Numbered from the stretch's first letter, positions 1-5,049 are shown. The stretch: DNA of 5,203 nt from an uncultured Eubacteriales bacterium (GCA_902775835.1 CACYNZ010000272.1:1-5203), one strand, 5' to 3'. Notes: generated by a model from the letters alone, not told the origin. Numbers and translations: made by a program.

Positions 1-530
1 ATACCGAAGCCGGTCCTGCCGTCACCATTGACGGTGAGACCCTGACAGCCGAACTCGCCGAGGGCGAACTGACACTGACCTTTTCCGGCCAGTCCATCAT
101 CTTTTCCCAGGAAGAGCCCACGGCCGTAGTGTTTGCCGAGGCAAAGGCGGACGCGACTGTGGAAGACTATAACGGCACTTATGCTGCGGCCTATGTGCAG
201 AACGGCGAATCCTATCTGCCCGCCGAGACCGCGGCTGCGGCCGGTCTCGTGCTTCCCGGCATTCAGATTCAGGACGGCGTGCTGACCGCGGAAAACCTGG
301 ATCTGGACACCGCCGGCATCGGCAGCATGCTGAATCTGTTCTCCGAGAAGGCCATGGAGCTGAAGGACGGCCAGCTGGTTTCCGAGTTTACCATGGAAGG
401 CGTGGAAGGATCCACCGGCATTTCCCTGACTCTGCTGCAGGACGGCATGATCCACATGGAACTGCTGAGCAACGGGGAATCCATGTTCTCGCTGTTCTTC
501 GCGCCTGCTGAGGCAGAAGCGGCTGAATAA
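1..530 (+). CDS. C-terminal part of a repeat-built acidic (probably extracytoplasmic) protein, 5' end missing
   Basis: The frame is open from nucleotide 3 to the TAA at 528-530 and gives 175 residues; the true start lies before the window. The visible protein is acidic, rich in Ala, Glu and Gly, has no membrane segment and only scattered charged basic residues. It appears to hold the end of one repeat and one full repeat. The segment around residues 21-38 (GELTLTF..GQSIIFS) resembles the final segment around residues 145-168 (GMIHMEL..GESMFSLFF). The full repeat opens with YNGTY at residues 56-60 and contains the beta-strand-like phrases IQDGVLTAENLDLD and MELKDGQLVSEF. This pattern resembles lipocalin-like 'GTW...DGTL' repeats seen in Clostridia lipoproteins, but without the N-terminus a signal peptide or lipobox cannot be checked. 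I do not recognise a specific function. The gene ends 15 nt before a strong terminator, so it closes its transcription unit. Confidence 0.8.
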   Translation, partial: TEAGPAVTIDGETLTAELAEGELTLTFSGQSIIFSQEEPTAVVFAEAKADATVEDYNGTYAAAYVQNGESYLPAETAAAAGLVLPGIQIQDGVLTAENLDLDTAGIGSMLNLFSEKAMELKDGQLVSEFTMEGVEGSTGISLTLLQDGMIHMELLSNGESMFSLFFAPAEAEAAE

Positions 531-545
531 GGAACAGAGATACCT

Positions 546-580
546 GAGGGGGAGGAAGCAATGCCTCCCCTTTCTTTTTT
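546..580 (+). terminator. Rho-independent terminator after the repeat protein
   Basis: A perfect 7-bp stem (GGGGAGG at 549-555 with CCTCCCC at 564-570) can be extended outward by G-U, A-U and G-U pairs. The loop is 8 nt. It is followed by a T-rich run, TTTCTTTTTT, at 571-580. It lies 15 nt after the stop codon of the upstream gene and only 38 nt before the acyltransferase start. Confidence 0.9.
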
Positions 581-618
581 GGCGCTGCCGCGGGGAAAGG
601 CGGAAAGGGGACTGGGAT

Positions 619-1752
619 ATGCAGGAGACGGAAAGCCGGAAACGGATGGATGCACTGACCGGCATGCGCGGACTTGCCTGTCTGTGCATTGTCTGTTTTC
701 ATTTTTACTGCCTGTTCGTGGACGATATGGGGCTTCGGTATGACGCGGTTCCGTGGATGCAGGAGACGAAGTATTTCTTCGAGTACAGCAAGAACGCGGT
801 GGAACTGTTCTTCATGCTCTCCGGGTTCCTGACGGCCTGGCATTACCGGAAAGGAATCCGCGAAGTGTCCTTCGGGACCTATTTCAGGAAACACTATGGC
901 AAGCTGCTCGGTGCGTCCCTTGCGGTCAATGCATGGGCGCTCGGCAATGCATTTGTGAGGAACTGGACTGGACAGGTGCAGGGCGTGAACACGCCGACTT
1001 TTCTGCGGTTTGTGCTTTCCGTTCTCATGGTCAATACCGGCTGGGTTACGTCCTATGCCCAGACGCAGCTGCCCGTCAATTCCACCATGTGGTTTATCGA
1101 TGTGCTGCTTCTGTGCTATGTGCTCTACTACCTGATTGCCAGACTGGGCAGGGATACCTGGGTTTATCTTGGGCTGTGCACGGGCATGGTGGTGCTGGGC
1201 TGGATCTGTCTGGATCATACGCCGAAGCTGCCGTTTCTTTGGAGTCTGAACGGCCGCGGATATGCCACGTTCTTCCTTGGCGCGCTGCTGGCGGAATTCC
1301 AGCGAGGGGTCAGCGAACATGTCCGGAAGCGGATTTCCCTTGTCTATGCCGTCTGCCTTGCGCTGTTTTTTGTGTTCCATACCGTCCTGGGCTTTGAGCG
1401 GGTGTTTGGTGGCTTCGGTACGAAGACCTATATCCGGTACTTTGAATTCGTGGCCGCTCCGGGCATGATCCTGGCTGCCCTGAATGTTCCCGTCGTGAGG
1501 CGCGTTCTGTCCTGCAGGGGGCTTTTATGGCTTGGCTTGCTGTCTTCCGCCATCTATTATGTGCACAATAACTGGATGGAGGACTGCCTGATTCTGAATT
1601 TCCTGGCGGGGGAGCCGGTGGACCTGCGGTCCATTCCTGCCTTTCTGGCCATGCTGGCCGGCACGGTACTGCTGGCAATAATGTACCGCAGGGCGGACAG
1701 TGCGTGTCGGAATCGGTACAGGGCTTGCAGGACGAAGGGGAAAGCCTTCTGA
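619..1752 (+). CDS. Acyltransferase-3 family membrane protein (OafA/YrhL-like)
   Basis: The 377-residue polytopic membrane protein matches the family's usual length of about 350-400. Acyltransferase-3 proteins move acetyl or other acyl groups, usually to sugars of cell-surface polymers or exopolysaccharides, at the cytoplasmic membrane. The first segment carries the family R-x10-H motif: R17 (in GMRGLACL) and H28 (in CFHFY). VELFFMLSGFL at 61-71 is the typical second-helix signature. NSTMWFIDVLLLCYVLYYL at 154-172 corresponds to the usual 'W.L..E..FY' region. SSAIYYVHNNWM at 309-320, with H316, matches the late 'YLIH' motif. I count roughly ten hydrophobic segments, ending with one at about 340-356, then a basic tail of Arg and Lys. 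The start is supported by AAAGGGG at 604-610, 8 nt upstream. The acyl donor, the acceptor and any glycan-gene context cannot be seen here. No clear promoter fits between the preceding terminator and this start. Confidence 0.9.
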   Translation: MQETESRKRMDALTGMRGLACLCIVCFHFYCLFVDDMGLRYDAVPWMQETKYFFEYSKNAVELFFMLSGFLTAWHYRKGIREVSFGTYFRKHYGKLLGASLAVNAWALGNAFVRNWTGQVQGVNTPTFLRFVLSVLMVNTGWVTSYAQTQLPVNSTMWFIDVLLLCYVLYYLIARLGRDTWVYLGLCTGMVVLGWICLDHTPKLPFLWSLNGRGYATFFLGALLAEFQRGVSEHVRKRISLVYAVCLALFFVFHTVLGFERVFGGFGTKTYIRYFEFVAAPGMILAALNVPVVRRVLSCRGLLWLGLLSSAIYYVHNNWMEDCLILNFLAGEPVDLRSIPAFLAMLAGTVLLAIMYRRADSACRNRYRACRTKGKAF

Positions 1753-1815
1753 CAGGTGACGTTACAGGAAGCAGCCCAAGTGCAGACAGGAATGTTTTGG
1801 GACTCTGTAATCATA

Positions 1816-1855
1816 TAAGGCAGGAGAATCGGCCATTTCTCCTGCCTTAGGTTTT
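1816..1855 (+). terminator. Rho-independent terminator after the acyltransferase
   Basis: A perfect 12-bp stem is formed by 1817-1828 (AAGGCAGGAGAA) and 1837-1848, with a further T1816-A1849 pair. The loop is 8 nt and a short run of four T follows at 1852-1855. The stem is very stable but the T tract is short. It lies 64 nt after the acyltransferase stop. The opposite strand has no T run beyond the stem, so it probably acts in the + direction only. Confidence 0.8.
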
Positions 1856-1960
1856 GCCGGTCTGTGTTCTCCATGGCTGGAAATCAGGTGTGAGCATGAC
1901 TGCTCAATCAGTACACCATGATATGCAGCGGTGCGGAGCCGGAAATGATGGTTTTTACGA

Positions 1961-2042
1961 TTGGCAGATTCCAAATACAATCATACGTTCTGATTGGCAA
2001 ATTCGAAATCATAGTGCAGAATACGGTTGGCAAATTTGAAAT
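1961..2042 (+). repeat. Three 16-bp direct repeats at exact 33-bp spacing
   Basis: The core TTGGCARATTYSAAAT occurs at 1961-1976, 1994-2009 and 2027-2042. Thirteen of 16 positions are identical in all three copies; the differences are at positions 7, 11 and 12. The start-to-start distance is exactly 33 bp both times, while the 17-nt stretches between copies are not alike. A partial inverted copy, TTCGCCAAT, follows at 2052-2060. Conserved cores with free spacers at about three helical turns fit a protein-binding array. A decayed minisatellite is also possible, since 33 is a multiple of three and both strands stay open through the repeats. Confidence 0.75.
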
Positions 2043-2310
2043 GGAGAGATGTTCGCCAATGCGGCAGGACATCGGCGGTGCGTCATTTTTCTGATCAGTT
2101 GGGAAACTTTGGATCGTACGATGATATCCGTGTGTGCCCTGTGTATGCTGCGTAAAAATCAGAGACAGCATTGTGGTACTCTATGGTTCGGAGGGCTGAA
2201 AAGTCCGAATCCTGTCAGTCGGCAGGAAACGGATTGTGGAGACGGACAGAAAGAAACGGAACGTCTGAAGCAGGCGAAGATGCCGGAGCAGCTGACGGGA
2301 GCGTCGGATC

Positions 2311-2319
2311 AGGAGGGGG
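2311..2319 (+). promoter_or_regulatory. Strong Shine-Dalgarno site that fixes the start at 2330
   Basis: AGGAGGGGG sits 10 nt before ATG 2330-2332. The open frame continues upstream to 2171, but that extension is low-complexity (Gly, Ser, Glu) and has no such site, so 2330 is the better start. An ATG at 2325 is also near but is followed at once by a stop (ATG AAA TGA). Confidence 0.85.
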
Positions 2320-2329
2320 AGAACATGAA

Positions 2330-2725
2330 ATGAGCATAGAGGAACTGCTTGAGAAGCCGTACTGGATTGTGGATATCCTTCCGGAACAGGTGAAGCAGGA
2401 CAGTCCCGGTCAGTATTTTGCGGTGGAGAAGTATTTCCTGACCGGCTCAAGGCTTGCCGAGATCAAGCGGAAGCATATCCGTCTGATTCTCAAGCTGAAC
2501 TGCTATATGGACATTTCCCTGGACGATGAGACGGAAATCAATCCGCCGCCGCAGCGCATTGCGGAGGTCATGCAGAGCCGGTATGTGAATATCCGCATCG
2601 GGGATGCCCTGATTATCTCGGAGGCGGACGATACGCACCGGAGCGTGTTCAATGCCGGCGATGCGCTCATGGAACGGATCCAAATACTGGCCGCCGCGGA
2701 AGGGCTGTTTGTATGGAGGCCATGA
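2330..2725 (+). CDS. Conserved-type hypothetical protein, 131 residues
   Basis: I do not recognise a named family. The 131-residue product starts MSIEELLEKPYWIVDILP and ends EGLFVWRP. It is soluble, with no signal peptide or membrane segment. The phrase DSPGQYFAVEKYFL (about 25-38) and the run AEIKRKHIRLILKLNCYMDI (about 43-62) look like a structured alpha/beta domain. The C-terminal part, around DALMERIQILAAAEGLFVW, looks like a helix leading into a final strand. From memory, similar short proteins with 'KPYWIIDILP...GQYFAVE' occur as hypothetical proteins in Clostridia; a search must confirm this. The RBS is excellent. The gene stands 160 nt before the next start, where a separate promoter candidate lies, so it is probably not strictly tied to the downstream operon. 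Confidence 0.8.
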   Translation: MSIEELLEKPYWIVDILPEQVKQDSPGQYFAVEKYFLTGSRLAEIKRKHIRLILKLNCYMDISLDDETEINPPPQRIAEVMQSRYVNIRIGDALIISEADDTHRSVFNAGDALMERIQILAAAEGLFVWRP

Positions 2726-2803
2726 GCCTGGGACCGCTGCCCCGGGAAACAGGGGAAAGTTTTCAGGCAGGGAAATTCCGCAGACAAAATCCTTATGAAG
2801 AAG

Positions 2804-2831
2804 TTGCAATCATGCACCTTTTTGCTATCAT
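2804..2831 (+). promoter_or_regulatory. Candidate sigma-70 type promoter for the NifX/SlyD operon
   Basis: TTGCAA at 2804-2809 (four of six matches to TTGACA) is followed after 16 nt by TATCAT at 2826-2831 (five of six matches to TATAAT). Transcription would begin near 2838, about 48 nt before the ATG of the fusion gene. The stretch is AT-richer than its surroundings. No operator was recognised. Confidence 0.5.
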
Positions 2832-2885
2832 AAAACTCCTGGCCGGAAAAATGGTACAGACAAGCATTTGGAAAGGAATCGGAAC

Positions 2886-3710
2886 ATGAGAATCGCAGTA
2901 ACCTACGAACAGGGAGAAATCTTTCAGCATTTCGGACATACGGAAAGCTTCAAGGTGTATGAGGTGGAAGACGGAAAGGTGGTTTCCTCGGAAATCATCG
3001 GGTCCAATGGCAGCGGACACGGAGCGCTGGCCGCGCTGCTTGCGGACAGGAGCATCGATGTCCTGATCTGCGGTGGGATCGGCGGCGGAGCGCAGGCGGC
3101 GCTGGAAGAGCGCGGGATTGAGCTGTGCGCCGGCGCTTCGGGAAACGCGGACGAGGCTGTGGCGGCCTATCTCCGGGGCGAACTCAGGAACACAGGCGCC
3201 AACTGCGATCATCACGGGGAAGGCCATTCCTGCGGGGAGCATGACTGCGGATCCGGCGGATGCTATGAGGAACCCTCCATTCAGGGCCCGAACGTGGGCA
3301 GGAAGTGCAGAACGCATTACCGCGGGACCTTCAATGACGGAACCCAGTTCGATTCGTCCTATGACCGCGGGGAGCCGCTGGAGTTTGTGTGCGGAGCCGG
3401 ACAGATGATCCAGGGCTTTGACGCGGCCGTGGCTGACATGAAGGTCGGAGAGAAGCGGAATGTTCACCTCATGCCCTCGGAAGCCTACGGCGAGGCGGAC
3501 CCGGCAGCCATTTTCACGGTGGAGATCGCCAGAATGCCCGGCGCGGAGCAGGTGGAGGCGGGACAGCGCGTCTATCTGCAGAACCAGTACGGCCAGCCCT
3601 TTCCGGTGCGGGTGACGGAAAAGACGGCGACCACCATTACCTTTGACGCCAATCATGAGATGGCCGGCAGGGAACTGAACTTCCTTATCGAGCTTGTGAT
3701 CGTGGAGTGA
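2886..3710 (+). CDS. NifX-like domain fused through a Cys/His linker to a SlyD-type FKBP prolyl isomerase
   Basis: This 274-residue protein has three parts. Residues 1-100 form a dinitrogenase iron-molybdenum cofactor/NifX-like domain: MRIAVTYEQGEIFQHFGHTE, GSGHGALAALL (42-52) and LICGGIGGGAQAAL (60-73). Residues 107-126 are a metal-type linker with C107, H109, H110, H114, C116, H119, C121 and C126. Residues about 138-274 form an FKBP domain of SlyD type: HYRGTFNDGTQFDSSYDRGEP (144-164), GQMIQGFDAAV (172-182), then an insert-in-flap segment with AYGEADPAAIF (200-210), closing with FDANHEMAGRELNF (253-266). SlyD-like proteins catalyse Xaa-Pro cis-trans isomerisation and act as chaperones and metallochaperones; the NifX family binds iron-sulfur or iron-molybdenum clusters. 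In E. coli SlyD the Cys/His region is a C-terminal tail, whereas here it precedes the FKBP domain. ATG 2886 is chosen because AAAGGA at 2872-2877 lies 8 nt upstream; a TTG at 2868 would overlap that site. The protein is probably cytoplasmic. It is the first gene of a three-gene unit. Confidence 0.9.
   Translation: MRIAVTYEQGEIFQHFGHTESFKVYEVEDGKVVSSEIIGSNGSGHGALAALLADRSIDVLICGGIGGGAQAALEERGIELCAGASGNADEAVAAYLRGELRNTGANCDHHGEGHSCGEHDCGSGGCYEEPSIQGPNVGRKCRTHYRGTFNDGTQFDSSYDRGEPLEFVCGAGQMIQGFDAAVADMKVGEKRNVHLMPSEAYGEADPAAIFTVEIARMPGAEQVEAGQRVYLQNQYGQPFPVRVTEKTATTITFDANHEMAGRELNFLIELVIVE
3704..3707 (+). promoter_or_regulatory. Shine-Dalgarno site inside the end of the fusion gene, fixing the start at 3716
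   Basis: GGAG at 3704-3707 lies 8 nt before ATG 3716. A GTG at 3707, which overlaps the preceding TGA stop, would add only three residues (start, Thr, Glu) and lacks a properly placed site. The ATG start leaves 5 nt between genes and implies translational coupling. Confidence 0.65.
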
Positions 3711-3715
3711 CAGAA

Positions 3716-4141
3716 ATGGCATACAGATTCCATGGCTGGGAATGCGCGGATGTAAAAGATCCAAGGGGACTTACGCCCCGGGATTATTATGACCTGCTGT
3801 CCGGCATCTGGTGCGCAGATACCTGTGCGCCGCGGATGCGGAAAGAATGGACGGAGGAGAACAGGACGCTGGGACAGTGCTCCATCACGGCCTTCCTTAT
3901 GCAGGATATGTTCGGCGGGAAGGTATACGGCGTGCCGCTGGGGGACGGAAACTACCACTGCTTCAATGAAGTGGACGGGTGCGTATTTGACCTGACCAGC
4001 GAGCAGTTCGGGGATACGGTCCTTGACTACAGTCACTGTCCGGAACAGGACCGGAGCGTGCACTTTGCTAAGGCGGAAAAGCTTGCGCGCTATGAGCTTC
4101 TCAAAGAGCGTCTGCTGGCGGTCCTTGCTGAGGGCAGATGA
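3716..4141 (+). CDS. YunG-like family protein with a Cys-His-Asp pattern
   Basis: The 141-residue soluble protein resembles the Bacillus YunG group, recalled by pattern: an IW...TC.P motif (here IWCADTCAPRMRKEW, 31-45), then TLGQCSITAFLMQDMFGG (51-68), then a His-containing strand (NYHCFNEVDG, 79-88), then FDLTSEQFGD (91-100). The order C55, H81 and D92 has the spacing expected of a papain/transglutaminase-like catalytic triad, each residue in a conserved-looking motif. Enzymatic activity is my inference; the family's role is not established to my knowledge. Extra Cys residues (C10, C33, C37, C82, C89, C108) are notable in such a short protein. It begins 5 nt after the NifX/SlyD fusion and ends 1 nt before the thioredoxin-like gene, so all three are surely co-transcribed. 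A GAGGG at 4130-4134 in its 3' end serves the next gene. No signal peptide is present, so it is expected in the cytoplasm. Confidence 0.8.
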   Translation: MAYRFHGWECADVKDPRGLTPRDYYDLLSGIWCADTCAPRMRKEWTEENRTLGQCSITAFLMQDMFGGKVYGVPLGDGNYHCFNEVDGCVFDLTSEQFGDTVLDYSHCPEQDRSVHFAKAEKLARYELLKERLLAVLAEGR

Positions 4142-4142
4142 C

Positions 4143-4477
4143 ATGAAGGAACTGACGGAACTGACGGAAAACCTGGCGGAGATGATTGCCGGCACGGATG
4201 TGTGCTTCTCCAGTTCGGGGAAGAAACGTGCGCGCCCTGCCGGGCCATACGCCTGAAGCTGGACCGGTGGCTGTCGGAAAGGCCGGGGGTACAGGCCAGG
4301 TATGTGGACATTCCTTCGCACATGGAAGAAAGCGCACAGATGGGCATATTTTCCGCGCCAGCGGTGATGGCCTTCCTGGATGGTCAGATGGCGGTGCGGG
4401 AGTCCGGATACTTCAGCGTGGACAATCTGCTGGCGCGGCTGGACCGGTATCTGAAAATCCGGGCCGGCGGGGCCTGA
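4143..4477 (+). pseudogene. Thioredoxin-family gene interrupted by an apparent one-base deletion
   Basis: The gene begins at ATG 4143, 8 nt after GAGGG (4130-4134), and reads MKELTELTENLAEMIAGTDV. It then leaves the thioredoxin frame, continuing as CFSSSGKKRARPAGPYA to a stop at 4254-4256. The -1 frame from GTG 4202 continues naturally: LLQFGEETCAPCRAIRLKL, then YVDIPSHMEESAQ, then FSAPAVMAFLDGQ with the expected cis-Pro, ending at TGA 4475-4477. One missing G near 4200-4204 (GATGTGTGC instead of GATGTGGTGC) explains everything and would restore a 111-residue thioredoxin with CAPC at residues 30-33. The site is not a classic slippery heptamer, so programmed frameshifting is unlikely. Either the gene is broken, or the base was lost in sequencing. 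A product from GTG 4202 (91 residues) would keep CxxC but lack the first helix and part of the first strand, and has no RBS at proper distance. Codons 3-8 contain a 9-bp tandem duplication (4149-4166, ELTELT). Confidence 0.8.
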
Positions 4478-4487
4478 CATAGGATAC

Positions 4488-4526
4488 GGGAAACGGGCAG
4501 AGCATCAGATGCCCGCTTCCCTTTTC
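4488..4526 (+). terminator. Rho-independent terminator closing the NifX/SlyD operon
   Basis: The stem is formed by GGGAA (4488-4492) with TTCCC (4517-4521) and by CGGGCA (4494-4499) with TGCCCG (4510-4515), separated by one A/C mismatch. The 10-nt loop is followed by TTTTC at 4522-4526. It begins 11 nt after the stop of the thioredoxin-like gene, showing that the unit ends there and fucU is transcribed separately or by read-through. Confidence 0.85.
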
Positions 4527-4563
4527 TTGAGGCGTGCAGGAAAGATGCGAAGAAAGCAGAACA

Positions 4564-4609
4564 TGGTGTAACAGACAAACGCGCCGGACGGACATAGCCG
4601 CTTCCGGTG
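4564..4609 (+). other. Leucine-tRNA-like 5' remnant overlapping a hairpin upstream of fucU
   Basis: The stretch 4564-4589 (TGGTGTAACAGACAAACGCG followed by CCGGAC) strongly resembles positions 8 to about 32 of bacterial leucine tRNAs, which typically read TGGTGGAACAGGCAGACGCG. The following CCGGA (4584-4588) pairs with TCCGG (4603-4607) as an anticodon stem would, and TG follows as in leucine tRNAs. However, the enclosed segment is 14 nt instead of 7 and forms an extra CGG/CCG stem, no acceptor stem partner exists, and no GGTTCRA T-arm follows. It is therefore not a working tRNA. It could be a tRNA remnant, or only a chance likeness of a hairpin in the fucU leader. The hairpin ends 10 nt before the fucU RBS and could affect its expression. 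Confidence 0.4.
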
Positions 4610-4632
4610 TCTCAAGCGGGGAGGATGAAACC

Positions 4633-5049
4633 ATGCTCAAGGGAATGGACAAGATTCTGACAGGTGATTTGCTGAAAGTGCTCTGTGACATGGGACACGG
4701 GGATGAACTGGTGATCGCGGACGCGAACTTCCCGGCGGAAACCTGTGCCAGGCGGCTGATCCGGCTGCCCGGCATGGACGGGGTAAGGGTGGCGCAGGCG
4801 GTACTGTCTGTGCTTCCATTGGATACGTATTCCGCGCCGGCCTATATCATGGACCTGACGGACAGTGACAAGGAAAAGGGCATGGCAGTGCCCGAGATCT
4901 GGGCGGAGTACGAGAAGTGCACCGGAAGCGTGGAAAAGATCGAGCGCTTCGCTTTCTATGAGCGGGCGAAGAAGGCCTATGCCGTCATTCAGACCGGGGA
5001 AGAGCGGCTCTATGGAAATCTGATTCTTGTCAAGGGCGTGGTGCTGTAA
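4633..5049 (+). CDS. fucU: L-fucose mutarotase (RbsD/FucU family)
   Basis: FucU interconverts the alpha and beta anomers of L-fucose so that fucose isomerase can use the sugar quickly; family members form ring-shaped cytoplasmic oligomers. The 138-residue product matches the family length (about 140). The N-terminus MLKGMDKILTGDLLKVLCDM is followed by GHGDELVIADANFPAE (21-36), with the family's active-site His (H22) and Asp (D30). The C-terminus carries RFAFYERAKKAYAVIQTGE (105-123) and YGNLILVKGVV (127-137), typical of FucU rather than RbsD because of the FYERAK segment and the YGN motif. The start ATG 4633 has GGGGAGGA (4618-4625) 7 nt upstream; the frame is open back to 4534, but that part crosses the tRNA-like stretch and is not protein-like. 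No other fucose gene is in the window. The partner could lie further downstream, or the protein could serve host-glycan fucose taken up elsewhere. A related sugar such as ribose is possible but less likely. Confidence 0.9.
   Translation: MLKGMDKILTGDLLKVLCDMGHGDELVIADANFPAETCARRLIRLPGMDGVRVAQAVLSVLPLDTYSAPAYIMDLTDSDKEKGMAVPEIWAEYEKCTGSVEKIERFAFYERAKKAYAVIQTGEERLYGNLILVKGVVL

Larger units (their letters stand above)
1856..2329. other. Long intergenic region without a convincing gene
   Basis: This gap of about 470 nt between the acyltransferase terminator and the next gene has no ORF with recognisable protein character. The part from about 1940 to 2180 is visibly AT-richer than the flanking genes. 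It contains the 33-bp-spaced repeats at 1961-2042 and, at its end, the RBS of the next gene. An open frame at 2049-2333 (94 residues) ends in an ATGA overlap with the next start. Its only purine-rich stretch sits 0-6 nt before its ATG and its sequence does not look like a folded protein, so I do not call it. No tRNA, riboswitch or clear promoter was recognised. Confidence 0.55.

Noticed and set aside
388..1380. 330-residue open frame on the - strand
   Set aside because: It lies opposite the acyltransferase and the end of the repeat protein, is rich in His, Pro and Arg, and has no domain-like pattern; it is an antisense shadow of GC-rich coding sequence.
753..1397. 214-residue + strand frame inside the acyltransferase
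   Set aside because: It overlaps the family-matching frame entirely and has a Cys/Arg/Gly-rich shadow composition.
1854..2039. 61-residue frame containing DWQI-type 11-residue repeats
   Set aside because: The peptide repeat is only the translation of the 33-bp DNA spacing; there is no RBS and the start would be TTG inside the terminator tail.
1961..2042. Possible CRISPR array
   Set aside because: Cores are only 16 bp with 17-nt spacers and three copies, far below normal repeat and spacer lengths, and no cas gene is present.
2171..2329. N-terminal extension of the 131-residue protein
   Set aside because: Low-complexity sequence without an RBS, whereas AGGAGGGGG stands right before ATG 2330.
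2737..2770. Terminator between the 131-residue gene and the fusion gene (CCCC/GGGG stem followed by AAAGTTTT)
   Set aside because: The stem is only about four pairs and the T run is short and displaced, so it is too weak to call.
2793..3764. 323-residue open frame on the - strand
   Set aside because: It is antisense to the clearly recognised NifX/SlyD fusion gene and shows no family motif.
3653..4480. 275-residue open frame on the - strand
   Set aside because: It is antisense to the YunG-like and thioredoxin genes, with Pro/His/Arg-rich shadow composition.
4186..4482. 98-residue frame over the thioredoxin gene
   Set aside because: It lacks the thioredoxin motifs, which are all in the 4202-4477 frame, so it is a shadow.
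4534..4632. N-terminal extension of FucU
   Set aside because: The added residues come from the tRNA-like stretch, known FucU proteins begin at MLKG-type starts, and the RBS at 4618-4625 fits ATG 4633.
4557..4640. A complete functional leucine tRNA
   Set aside because: No matching acceptor stem, no T-arm and an oversized anticodon loop; only a 5' resemblance remains.
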